Source: Bacteroidota bacterium (lineage in GTDB: Bacteria; Bacteroidota; Bacteroidia; AKYH767-A; OLB10). Taken from it: 33,008 nucleotides of DNA. Position 1 is the first letter of the stretch. Every line of letters begins with the position of its first letter. The DNA lies in the NCBI GenBank assembly GCA_024643795.1, contig JAHEMF010000030.1:1-33008 (forward strand), read 5' to 3'. Position numbers and translations under genes: made by a program. Of this stretch, positions 1 through 8,196 are shown piece by piece. The notes under the pieces are model-generated. The model did no database searches. It worked only from the letters and a program-made list of their open reading frames with translations, and was not told where the DNA came from.

Positions 1-3000
1 CATCTCACAGGACCTCAGGCTAACTTTATTGTATCAAGCCAAAATAGCTGTCAGGGAAGTACAATTTCAATAGTTGACAGTTCATTTAATGCCATGTATT
101 ATGATTGGGATTTTGGTGATAACACAACTTCCAATTTGCCTGAACCTGTACATAATTATAATTCCTCTGGAGGGAATTATGTAGTTTCACTGAGCGTTAC
201 TGATTCTTTAGGATGTAAAGATTATATGTCCCAAAGCTACTATACATTGAGCTCGTCAAGCATTTCAGCCAACAAGAATAAAGTTTGCGCTCCTGATTCA
301 GTATCATTTTCATCAATGGGCTTAAACTATAATTCTTATTTGTGGGATTTTGGTGATGGGTTCACTTCTGTACTACAAAATCCTATTCATTTGTACAGTG
401 ATTCCGGTCTGTTTCAAGTTAATCTGATTGTAACTGACTCAACAGGGTGCAATGATACATTAAATTTGCCTTACTTGATAAAGGTGATCAAGCCGGTTGC
501 ATCATTTAGTGCAAATTTTATTAATCCTGGCTGCTTCTCACAGAATGTTCAATTTACAAACACCAGCAGCGGTGCATCGTCATATTATTGGAATTTTGGT
601 GATGGTGCAACGTCAATTCAGGTTAGTCCTATTCATACTTATAACTTATCTGGAAGTTATACAGTTACTCTCATTGCAAGTGAAAATGGTTGTACAAATA
701 CGTTAGCTGTTCCAAATTCAGTTTTCAAGCCAAACCTTAATCCAGGATTCACATATATTCAAAGTTCTGAATGCCTTCCAGTAACAATTGCATTTCAGGA
801 TACTTCGATCGATGCCGTTAATTGGGACTGGGACTTTGGTGATGGAACAAGTTCTAATATACAAAACCCCATCAAGTTATATACTGCTATACCCAATGGT
901 AATATAACACTAACAGTTACTGATGTGCTAGGATGTTCTAAAACAATAAGTATACCTCCCTTTAACATCATGAATGTTGATGCATACATTGATGCTCTTG
1001 AGGGATGCAAGCCATTTACATTGAATATTTCAGATTCATCAAGTTTGGTTACAAACTTGAATTGGTCGATGGGGGATGGAACAAGTCTTAGTGGTACTAA
1101 TATTACACATACTTATCTTAGTCAGGGAATTTATAATATCCAACTCACAGCAACTGCTACATCAGGATGTACTCAAACTATTACTGATTTTGCAACTATA
1201 GTTGTAACAGGCCCCCAAGCAGATTTTAATCAAGCAACAATTGTATCATGTGCTCCAACTACTGTCAATTTTCTAGATAACTCCAGTGATGCTGATAGTT
1301 GGCTATGGAATTTTGGAGATGGTGGAGCGTCGGCAAATGAAAATCCAATCCATATATATAATATACCAGGATTTTATGATGTTTCTCTTATTGTTACAGA
1401 TTCTATGGGTTGCACTGATACTATAGTTAAGAAAGAGATCATACATATTTCAGGTTCAGTTGCTGATTTCTCAATTTCTTCCTTATCAGGATGTAACCCA
1501 AGTTCAATATCTTTTTATGATAGCTCGATAAGTGCATTTACTTGGCTATGGAATTTTGGTGATGGGTCAATTTCTACACTCCAGAACCCTGTTCATACTT
1601 TCGCTGATTCTGGTTCATATACAGTTACATTGATAACCACAGATACCAGTGGTTGTCAGGATTATTTTACTTATCCAATAGATATTCGAATTGAAAACAC
1701 TCCGGTGGTCAACTTTAATTTGCCCTCTTTGGGTGGTTGTGCACCATATGTTCTGACACCACAGAATTATACTACTGGTGCCACGAGCTATGTTTGGAAC
1801 TTTGGAGACGGTACTCAGTCAAATTCAGCATTACCTGTGCATTACTACCCTGATCCAGGTAATTATACTGTGTCTTTAGTTGCTAGTTCCGGTTTATGTA
1901 GTGACACGATGATTTATAACCAGCAAGTAGCAGTTTTTGAAACCCCTTCAGCAGCATTTACTATTGATAATAATAGTGGCTGTTCACCTCTTGCAGTAAA
2001 CTTTATAAACTTAAGTATTGCCGATTCAAATTCAGCTTATTTATGGAATTTTGGAAACGGAAACTCCATCTCGGGTTTGAATGCTACAAACGTATTCTCG
2101 GCACCGGGTTATCATAACGCTTCTTTGATTGTAACAAATTCACACGGCTGTTCTGATACAATGAATGTATCAGGATTAATTTATGTTAATGATACCACAC
2201 CTCCTGCAGATGCCATGTTAAGAAGTGTAAGTGTTACAGGTGAAAATTCCATAGACCTGAAATGGTTAAATACTTCTATATCTGATTTTTATGCATATGA
2301 GATCTACAGATATATACCTTCCTTAGGAAAATATAATTTGCTTTCAACTATATACCAGCAAGGTAATACCAGCTGGAATGCAACAAGCTCGTATAGCGAC
2401 TCCGTTGTGGCAACAAGCATGAATGTTTATGATTATAAAGTCCTGGCGGTTGACGAATGTGACCAGAAACTACCACTTTCAAAGGTCTCAAGACATGTAT
2501 CCATAAACCTTTCAGCACTATCAACTTCAAATGGTGTTGAATTGAACTGGACTCCGTATTTAGGATGCTCTGTAGACAACTATGAGATATTGCGATCAGA
2601 ATTGGGACTTATTAGCTTTACTTCTATAGGGACAGTAGATGGATCCAAAACAATATTCACTGATACAAGTGCAATCTGTAGTGGAAATTATATCTATAAT
2701 ATCAGGGCAACAAACCTTTGTGCACAGGGATTTGAAGCATATTCGGATACAGCAATTGCCTTTATACAAGGTGTTCTGTTCGACCAGCAGTCTGATGTGA
2801 TCAGGGCAACAGTAAAAAATGACAATTACATTTTTGTTGAATGGTCCGCACCTACATTCGGACAGCTATATCTCACAGGCTATGAATTATATCGTTCTGA
2901 AGATAAGTTGAACTATAACCTTATTTCAATATTACCTCAGGGTGTAAATAACTATGATGATACTGATGTGGAAGTTCAAAGTAAGCCCTACTTTTATAAG

Positions 3001-3228
3001 GTCAAGGTTTTAAATATATGTGATGTTCCATCCAATTTTGGAGAGCTTGGTTCATCAATTTATTTAGAATCAGAACTGGATTCTCAAAACAGATCTATTT
3101 TGAAGTGGACACCCTACAAGAAATGGGTTAATGGAGTTGAATACTATTTGATTGAAAAACAGGATCAACACGGATTTTGGCATTCTATCGGAACAGTAGG
3201 AGGGCAAACCCTAGAATACAAAGATTAG
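1..3228 (+). CDS. Multi-PKD-domain surface/secreted protein, 5' end outside window, C-terminus abruptly short
   Basis: The frame is open from base 1, so the start lies upstream; the visible part is 1075 codons and ends at TAG 3226-3228. Nine PKD (polycystic kidney disease-type beta-sandwich) repeats can be counted, each with a W-D/N-F-G-D/N-G core, an H-x-Y/F turn and an L-x-V/A-T-D-x-x-G-C end, spanning roughly the first 740 residues. A Cys at the end of each repeat suggests inter-strand disulfides, consistent with an extracellular protein. About 340 residues of fibronectin-III-like strands follow, with repeated Y-E-I/L-x-R and Y-x-Y-K/N-V/I motifs. In Bacteroidota such proteins usually continue into a gliding-motility-associated (T9SS type B) C-terminal sorting domain. 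Here the protein stops just after a G-G-Q-T-L-E-Y-K-D segment, where that domain would normally begin about 30-40 residues later. Likely adhesin or surface-layer role; exact function unknown. It is convergent with the YihY-type gene. Confidence 0.85.
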   Translation, partial: HLTGPQANFIVSSQNSCQGSTISIVDSSFNAMYYDWDFGDNTTSNLPEPVHNYNSSGGNYVVSLSVTDSLGCKDYMSQSYYTLSSSSISANKNKVCAPDSVSFSSMGLNYNSYLWDFGDGFTSVLQNPIHLYSDSGLFQVNLIVTDSTGCNDTLNLPYLIKVIKPVASFSANFINPGCFSQNVQFTNTSSGASSYYWNFGDGATSIQVSPIHTYNLSGSYTVTLIASENGCTNTLAVPNSVFKPNLNPGFTYIQSSECLPVTIAFQDTSIDAVNWDWDFGDGTSSNIQNPIKLYTAIPNGNITLTVTDVLGCSKTISIPPFNIMNVDAYIDALEGCKPFTLNISDSSSLVTNLNWSMGDGTSLSGTNITHTYLSQGIYNIQLTATATSGCTQTITDFATIVVTGPQADFNQATIVSCAPTTVNFLDNSSDADSWLWNFGDGGASANENPIHIYNIPGFYDVSLIVTDSMGCTDTIVKKEIIHISGSVADFSISSLSGCNPSSISFYDSSISAFTWLWNFGDGSISTLQNPVHTFADSGSYTVTLITTDTSGCQDYFTYPIDIRIENTPVVNFNLPSLGGCAPYVLTPQNYTTGATSYVWNFGDGTQSNSALPVHYYPDPGNYTVSLVASSGLCSDTMIYNQQVAVFETPSAAFTIDNNSGCSPLAVNFINLSIADSNSAYLWNFGNGNSISGLNATNVFSAPGYHNASLIVTNSHGCSDTMNVSGLIYVNDTTPPADAMLRSVSVTGENSIDLKWLNTSISDFYAYEIYRYIPSLGKYNLLSTIYQQGNTSWNATSSYSDSVVATSMNVYDYKVLAVDECDQKLPLSKVSRHVSINLSALSTSNGVELNWTPYLGCSVDNYEILRSELGLISFTSIGTVDGSKTIFTDTSAICSGNYIYNIRATNLCAQGFEAYSDTAIAFIQGVLFDQQSDVIRATVKNDNYIFVEWSAPTFGQLYLTGYELYRSEDKLNYNLISILPQGVNNYDDTDVEVQSKPYFYKVKVLNICDVPSNFGELGSSIYLESELDSQNRSILKWTPYKKWVNGVEYYLIEKQDQHGFWHSIGTVGGQTLEYKD

Positions 3229-3263
3229 GGTTAGCATTTATTAGTTGATCTGATTTAAAGAGG

Positions 3264-4241
3264 TTAAGATGTTGTGTCTTGATCTTGATTTACTTTCATT
3301 TTCTCTTCAGTTGTATTCAATGCATTTTCTATTGAAGCATTTAGTTCAAAACCTAAAATAAGCTGCATAGAGTTGAAATTGATCCATATCAGGATAATTA
3401 TCAGTGTGCCAATTGATCCATAAACTTTGTTGTAAGATGCGAAATTGGCGATGAAATAATTAAACAGAACTGTTGTACCAAGAATCAGAAAAGTGGCTGT
3501 CACTGATCCGACAGAAATGAATGGCCTACGATTGAATTTTGATGGTCCATAGAAATAAAGACAGGATATTGCGAATAATGTCATCCCAATTAATATAATG
3601 TATTTGCCAAATTGAAGAAGATAGTATTCAGTGGTCTTATTTAATATTTCTTTTTGTATGAGGTATGCAGAAGTATATTCTGAAAAAAGGACCAGAGCAA
3701 TGCATAGAATTATACACAAAGCCAATATCCCTGTTAAAAAAAATGAAATCACTCTTTGGCCAATACCTGATCTTTGCTGAATTCCATGGTAACTTTGATT
3801 AAATCCTTCAATCATAGAGAGTACACCATTAGTAGACACGTAAAGTGCTATAAGGAATCCTAGTGAGAGTAGTCCCCCGTGTTGTTGTTGTAGAATATCC
3901 TGAATGGTTGTTTTTGTAGCCTCAAATGTACTCACAGGCATAACTTCTCTGATCAATTCCAATATCTTAAAATCCAGATCATTTATCGGGATATATGGAA
4001 TAAGGGTGAAAAGAAAAATTATTGACGGGAATATTGCTAGGAAGAATGAGAATGAAATAGCCTTAGCTCTCATTTGAATAGATCCTTCAGTTAATCCGGT
4101 TATGAAGAAGCGTAGTATCTGATAAATGGACGTATGTTCCTCTCCAGGATAATGTATTGAAGATAATACCCTAATCAAAGGATTAATGATCACTTTTTTA
4201 AAAAGTGATTTTAATTCTTCAATGATCTCCTTTAATTTCAA
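3264..4241 (-). CDS. YihY/BrkB family inner-membrane protein
   Basis: A 325-residue polytopic membrane protein of the YihY/virulence factor BrkB family. About six hydrophobic helices are visible, and an R-A-K-A-I-S-F-S-F-F motif precedes the first one, as is typical of the family. A G-S-I-G-T-L-I-I-I-L-I-W-I-N-F segment lies in the last helix pair. The family was once called ribonuclease BN, but that activity belongs to another protein; its true role (transport or envelope) is unsettled. The start is TTG at 4241: the codon two upstream is the TAA of nadC in the same frame, and the first internal ATG would remove about 56 residues. The tail after the last helix is charged. It lies 3 bp downstream of nadC and is probably translated by coupling from it. 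Its stop faces the PKD gene stop across 35 bp with no terminator visible. Confidence 0.88.
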   Translation of the reverse strand: MKLKEIIEELKSLFKKVIINPLIRVLSSIHYPGEEHTSIYQILRFFITGLTEGSIQMRAKAISFSFFLAIFPSIIFLFTLIPYIPINDLDFKILELIREVMPVSTFEATKTTIQDILQQQHGGLLSLGFLIALYVSTNGVLSMIEGFNQSYHGIQQRSGIGQRVISFFLTGILALCIILCIALVLFSEYTSAYLIQKEILNKTTEYYLLQFGKYIILIGMTLFAISCLYFYGPSKFNRRPFISVGSVTATFLILGTTVLFNYFIANFASYNKVYGSIGTLIIILIWINFNSMQLILGFELNASIENALNTTEEKMKVNQDQDTTS

Positions 4242-4244
4242 TTG

Positions 4245-5090
4245 TTATTTATTAAATGTGGCTTTAAAGCTAAGATCGAGTATGCGTGCTGAATGAGTAA
4301 GTGCTCCTACAGAAATATAGTCAACTCCTGTTTCAGCATATGCTCTGATATTTGAATAATTTATTCCACCACTTGCTTCCGTCTCATACTTACCACCAAT
4401 AATATCTATGGCTTTTACTAATACTTCAGGAGCAAAGTTGTCTAGCATTATCCTGTTTACATTACCGTTTCTTATTACCTCACTGACTTCATCCAGGTTT
4501 CTGGTTTCGATTTCAACTGGTAGTTTAAGGTTGTTTTTCTTTTGATAGTCATTTACATTTTTAATCGCTTGTGTGATGCTTCCTGAAAAGTCAATATGAT
4601 TGTCTTTTATCAAAATCATGTCATATAATCCAAATCTGTGATTTATACCTCCGCCTATCCGAACTGCCCACTTTTCAAGATCTCTGAGCAGAGGGGTAGT
4701 TTTTCTTGTGTCAAGTATTCTGGCCCTTGTACCGGCTACTTTTAAAACATATTCGTTGGTTGTGGTGGCTATACCGCTCATTCTTTGCATAAAGTTCAGC
4801 ATAACACGTTCGGCAGTGAGCATGGTTATGCAACTACCTGATACTTCAAAAACTATATCACCAACTTTCACTGCCTTGCCATCATTGATAAGTATCGATA
4901 GCTCTAGTTTGGGATCAACGAATTCAAATACCTCTTTGGCTAAATCAACACCGGCTATAATGCCGTTATCTTTTACAAGGAGATGTGCTGTGCCGGTTGC
5001 CTCTGCAGGTATACAGGCATAGGATGTGTGATCCGGTTGGCCCTGGGTGTCTTCTTGTATAGCTGCAGCTATTAGATCTTTATGGTTCAT
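4245..5090 (-). CDS. nadC: Quinolinate phosphoribosyltransferase (decarboxylating)
   Basis: A 281-residue enzyme converting quinolinate plus PRPP to nicotinate mononucleotide, CO2 and pyrophosphate in de novo NAD synthesis; cytosolic. Family motifs are present in order: E-R-V-x-L-N-F-x-Q-R-x-S-G-I-A-T near residue 95, D-T-R-K-T-T-P near 127, G-G-G-x-N-H-R-x-G-L-x-D near 145, I-K-D-N-H near 160, the acid pair of E-I-E-T, I-M-L-D-N-F near 220, E-A-S-G-G-I-N, and D-Y-I-S-V-G-A-L-T-H-S at the end. Length and motif order match the family, and the ATG start at 5090 gives the expected N-terminus. It sits between the DUF4783 gene and the YihY-type gene on the same strand, an arrangement I believe recurs in Bacteroidota. 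The stop codon is in frame with the start of the downstream gene. Confidence 0.97.
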   Translation of the reverse strand: MNHKDLIAAAIQEDTQGQPDHTSYACIPAEATGTAHLLVKDNGIIAGVDLAKEVFEFVDPKLELSILINDGKAVKVGDIVFEVSGSCITMLTAERVMLNFMQRMSGIATTTNEYVLKVAGTRARILDTRKTTPLLRDLEKWAVRIGGGINHRFGLYDMILIKDNHIDFSGSITQAIKNVNDYQKKNNLKLPVEIETRNLDEVSEVIRNGNVNRIMLDNFAPEVLVKAIDIIGGKYETEASGGINYSNIRAYAETGVDYISVGALTHSARILDLSFKATFNK

Positions 5091-5143
5091 TGATGATTAA
5101 AACCTTGGCATGACTTTCGGTCTGGTAAAACGGAAAATAATGT

Positions 5144-5533
5144 CTATTGCTTTTCAAAGCGGATTTCCTGGATCAACTCTTTGGATCCAACTTGCTTAAC
5201 AAAAAAGTAAGTCCGGTATTGTGAACCTTCTGCTGTGACCATGTTACCTATGGCATATTTAGCCCCTTCTTTTGAAACACCTTTGTGTATAAGGCTGAAT
5301 GATTTAGGAGTGTTCTTCTGAAAAAAATCTCTTAAAACCTGTTCGGCATGTGCTTTACTGTATACTTCCTCCTCGTTATTGATTGTGAGGTCTACACTAT
5401 TGTTAAAATATATGGCCACTGCTTTCGCATCTCCAGATCGAATGGCATTTGAGATATCATTATATATATCCAAATTGCCTGCTACAAGTATTGAGCTTAA
5501 GCTGATCAATATCAGTGTAATTATCTTCTTCAT
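5144..5533 (-). CDS. DUF4783-type small exported protein
   Basis: A 129-residue protein with an N-terminal signal peptide (M-K-K-I-I then about 12 hydrophobic residues ending S-I-L-V-A-G). The body alternates helix and strand as in the NTF2-like fold: a helix with D-I-x-N-A-I-R-S-G-D-A-K, strands around the I-N-N-E-E-E-V-Y-S-K segment, and a C-terminal strand pair Y-R-T-Y-F-F-V and I-Q-E-I-R-F. This matches what I know of DUF4783, a Bacteroidota family of unknown function often found beside nadC. It probably acts in the periplasm. It lies 53 bp upstream of nadC on the same strand and is likely the first gene of a three-gene transcript. No catalytic motif can be assigned. Confidence 0.82.
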   Translation of the reverse strand: MKKIITLILISLSSILVAGNLDIYNDISNAIRSGDAKAVAIYFNNSVDLTINNEEEVYSKAHAEQVLRDFFQKNTPKSFSLIHKGVSKEGAKYAIGNMVTAEGSQYRTYFFVKQVGSKELIQEIRFEKQ

Positions 5534-5782
5534 TATGAATCTGTAAGTTGTTTGTCAGATTAACAAAAATCAAGCCATAGCTTAAAATAATATTTCTTCC
5601 TGCTTATTAATTTTCGTTAAGGCGAAAGGTAGCCATTTTTCGGTACCTCAAATGACCTTATCCATGCCAGTTTTCAACCATTTATGGTTAATGTAAATGT
5701 TAGATAATCAGATGAATAAGCCTATTTTTGGTTATTCACTCAGAATATTCTCTTTTAAAACTCGATTTATTACTTTAAGTGC

Positions 5783-6250
5783 ATGAAAATCAAATTATTA
5801 CAAGTTGGCCGAACCACAGAGGCAGAATTGGATACTTTGATTCAGAAATATGGTAAAAGAATTGGGAAGTACTGCGATTTCAAGATTGAAGTAATACCTG
5901 ATCTTAAATTAAAGGGTACTGATAAAGAGGTATTGATGAAAAAAGAGGGGGAGGCAATAATTGCAAGGTTGGCAAGTAATGAATTGGTGATCTTGCTTCA
6001 TGTAGAAGGGGAGGAATTAAGTTCAACCGGTTTTTCTGCCCAGATCAACCAGTGGATGGTGGGAGGTAGAAGTAGGTTTGTTTTCGTAATAGGAGGTGCC
6101 TACGGCTTTAGCGACGAGGTATTGGGAAGAGCAAACTACAAACTGTCATTATCCTCCATGACTTTTTCACATCAATTGGTCAGAGTTATTTTTGTTGAAC
6201 AACTTTATCGTGCATTTACAATTCTTCGTAATGAACCTTACCATCATTAA
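5783..6250 (+). CDS. rlmH: 23S rRNA (pseudouridine1915-N3)-methyltransferase RlmH
   Basis: A 155-residue SPOUT-class methyltransferase that methylates N3 of pseudouridine 1915 in helix 69 of 23S rRNA on assembled ribosomes, using S-adenosylmethionine. Visible family features are an N-terminal M-K-I-K-L-L-Q-V-G, the L-x-V-E-G-E-x-L-S-S-x-x-F-A strand-helix, and the trefoil-knot SAM loop V-F-V-I-G-G-A-Y-G-F. The C-terminus carries L-S-x-M-T-F-S-H-Q-L-x-R, E-Q-L-Y-R-A and the invariant end P-Y-H-H. Length and ends match the family exactly, so the ATG at 5783 is secure. Its TAA overlaps the stop codon of the convergent glycosyltransferase by 4 bp. Confidence 0.97.
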   Translation: MKIKLLQVGRTTEAELDTLIQKYGKRIGKYCDFKIEVIPDLKLKGTDKEVLMKKEGEAIIARLASNELVILLHVEGEELSSTGFSAQINQWMVGGRSRFVFVIGGAYGFSDEVLGRANYKLSLSSMTFSHQLVRVIFVEQLYRAFTILRNEPYHH

Positions 6251-7488
6251 TTAATGATTAGTTTTTCATAAACAGCCTTGTAGTTATCAATTCCTTTTTT
6301 CAGAGAAAAGAAATCAATTGCTCCTTCTCGTATCTTTTGATGGTCTAATTTGTTAACATCTTCTAATTGACTGATAGCAGCTGTAAATCCTGAATCATCA
6401 AGCGGGTCAACAAGAACTCCTGAGTGATATTTGTTAATAACAAGGTCGGTGTCTCCAACACCACTGTTACTAAAAACAGGTATGCCCATGGCCATCAACT
6501 CTCCTTGTTTAGTTGGTGAGGAGGCCTTTTTAGAGTAGCTGGGCTTGATAAAGAAGATCCCATAATTTGCTAAACTTAATAACGATGGTATATATTTTCT
6601 TTCAGCAGCAGTTATGATAAGTCGGCCTTGCGGGATGTTGTATTCCTTCGCAGTACTAAGAATCAGTTTGGATGGTTCACGTGTTATAAACAGGAATGTT
6701 GACCTTGGGTGTGTATTAAGAATGTATTTGAAAAACGCTAACATTTCAGATAGTAAATACCAGGTACCTATGGCCCCCAGATAAACAAAAACAGGTCCGT
6801 CGGATGCCTTTACAAGTCCTTTGATCTTATCATATTCTCTGTTTGTTTCAAATTTTTCAGGATCAAAAAGTTCGATATCACAACAACAGGGAATTACTGT
6901 GATTTTTTCATCTGCATTGGAAATGATGTTCCATGACCTGATCTCTTGTTTTGCATTTTCGGTCAGACTAATTATCCCATCTGAATTCTTAATGAGTACT
7001 TTTTCCTTTTGTTTAAAATATTGATAAATGATCCTGTACAATGGATTCTTCAGGTTCCAAATGTTACCATCAACCCTTTCATCGGCCCAAAAACCACGCA
7101 TATCAAAAAGGTATGGCAAATCATATTTTTTAGATAAACTGTTTGCCACGATTCCTGAAATGTAACTTCTCGCATGTATCAAGTCCGGTTGATTTGACCT
7201 GATTATTCTTGTTGCCACCTTTCGCATCTTAGAAATATCAATCAGGGTAGAAATAATGGGTGGACGCTTTGTGTAATTCTGGGGATACCAGTTTATGCTT
7301 TTACCTATAAGAACCTCTTTTATATTGCTTGCCTGCAACTTGAAATATTCGGGCTTTTCAAAGCTGACCAGGTGTATTATGTATCCCTTTTCACATAGCC
7401 CTAACAAATATGGAAGAACCTGTGACTGCCCCAAAGGGTCGGTCATTCCGTCATATGATAGGTAAAGTACATGTCTGGATTGTGACAT
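6247..7488 (-). CDS. Glycosyltransferase, GT4-like (GT-B fold)
   Basis: A 413-residue two-domain glycosyltransferase. The N-terminal half opens with V-L-Y-L-S-Y-D-G-M-T-D-P-L-G-Q-S-Q-V, a Gly-rich acceptor loop characteristic of a group of GT4-type enzymes, followed by H-A-R-S-Y-I-S-G and F-D-M-R-G-F-W. The C-terminal Rossmann half has V-I-P-C-C-C-D near 200, V-F-V-Y-L-G-A-I-G-T (nucleotide-sugar binding start) near 235, and a donor-site region with S-S-P-T-K-Q-G-E-L-M-A-M-G-I-P-V near 325. In the latter the second Glu of the classic E-x7-E motif is represented by E in K-Q-G-E. Probably cytosolic or membrane-peripheral and active in polysaccharide or glycolipid synthesis; substrate unknown. 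It is monocistronic, divergent from the gene at 7572 and convergent with rlmH. Confidence 0.87.
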   Translation of the reverse strand: MSQSRHVLYLSYDGMTDPLGQSQVLPYLLGLCEKGYIIHLVSFEKPEYFKLQASNIKEVLIGKSINWYPQNYTKRPPIISTLIDISKMRKVATRIIRSNQPDLIHARSYISGIVANSLSKKYDLPYLFDMRGFWADERVDGNIWNLKNPLYRIIYQYFKQKEKVLIKNSDGIISLTENAKQEIRSWNIISNADEKITVIPCCCDIELFDPEKFETNREYDKIKGLVKASDGPVFVYLGAIGTWYLLSEMLAFFKYILNTHPRSTFLFITREPSKLILSTAKEYNIPQGRLIITAAERKYIPSLLSLANYGIFFIKPSYSKKASSPTKQGELMAMGIPVFSNSGVGDTDLVINKYHSGVLVDPLDDSGFTAAISQLEDVNKLDHQKIREGAIDFFSLKKGIDNYKAVYEKLIIN

Positions 7489-7544
7489 AGATTATGCAAA
7501 TTAATCACAATTATCCATAACTGGACTCTCTGGCGTTGATAAAC

Positions 7545-7552
7545 TACCTTTG
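7545..7552 (+). promoter_or_regulatory. Candidate -7 box TACCTTTG
   Basis: Matches the Bacteroidota -7 consensus TAnnTTTG exactly and sits 20 bp before the ATG at 7572, so transcription would start about 12 bp before the start codon. No convincing TTG -33 element is seen at 19-21 bp spacing (CTGG is nearest), so this is a half-site call. Confidence 0.45.
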
Positions 7553-7571
7553 TGTAAACTTTTAACCGGAG

Positions 7572-8186
7572 ATGAGATTATTCCAGGCCATTTTGTTAGG
7601 CTTTTTCATAATTAACACAGTATCTGCCCAAGAAGCTGAAGATACAACCTGGTTTCCTGAACAAGGTGTGTACATGTCATTGGAATCATTACAATCAGGG
7701 AAGCCTGGATATATGTTAGCTGACCTTTATAAATCACAATATGACACATCTTATACCATCAGAGAATGGTCAAGGTCGAGCAGGTTGTTGGTTACTACAT
7801 CTGTAGGTAAAAAAGCCAGCATCAGGGATTCTATTTTTTGTATATCTGAGGATGGTAGGGTGGAGCTTTATATGGGTGGAAGGTTTCACAAAGTACTTGA
7901 GTTTGGAGCTATATGCTACTTCCGTGAATCGTATAAAATTGTAAAGGATCAGATGTCGCCGGTTGTGACAGAAACATATGGTACTGCTGATTACAGGTTA
8001 CTGGAACTGAATACTGGTTTGATATATGATTTCAATCTTTCTAATGTTGAAAACCTCATTAGAAAAGATGAGGAGCTATTCAGGGAATTCAAGTCGATCA
8101 AAAGTTCAAAAAAGAGGAAAAATCTGATGTACCTCTATATTGAAAAGTTCAACAGAAGGAATCCATATCATCCCGGACAGGGTTAA
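7572..8186 (+). CDS. Exported protein of unknown function
   Basis: A 204-residue protein with a clear Sec signal peptide (M-R-L-F-Q then A-I-L-L-G-F-F-I-I, cleavage probably at V-S-A-Q near residue 19-20). The mature part starts with a G-V-Y-M-S-L-E-S-L-Q-S-G-K-P-G-Y element of a kind I associate with small uncharacterised Bacteroidota proteins. It continues as mostly beta structure and ends in a highly basic helix (R-K-D-E-E-L-F-R-E-F-K then K-S-S-K-K-R-K). No enzyme motif is recognised. It lies 10 bp upstream of the AlkB-type gene when that gene is started at its best ATG, so the two are probably cotranscribed; a functional link is only an inference. Confidence 0.75.
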   Translation: MRLFQAILLGFFIINTVSAQEAEDTTWFPEQGVYMSLESLQSGKPGYMLADLYKSQYDTSYTIREWSRSSRLLVTTSVGKKASIRDSIFCISEDGRVELYMGGRFHKVLEFGAICYFRESYKIVKDQMSPVVTETYGTADYRLLELNTGLIYDFNLSNVENLIRKDEELFREFKSIKSSKKRKNLMYLYIEKFNRRNPYHPGQG

Positions 8187-8196
8187 TTTCTACCGG

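Noticed and set aside
3264-4241. Ribonuclease BN annotation
   Set aside because: The YihY family is an integral membrane protein; RNase BN activity is due to a different, soluble enzyme.
5534-5782. Possible riboswitch or small gene between the DUF4783 gene and rlmH
   Set aside because: A 249-bp divergent spacer with no stable hairpin series, no conserved aptamer pattern I recognise and no good promoter box; left as plain intergenic DNA.
8140-8196. Upstream ATG for the AlkB-type gene
   Set aside because: It would add 19 non-hydrophobic residues and overlap the previous gene by 47 bp; ATG 8197 gives the normal family start 10 bp after the previous stop.
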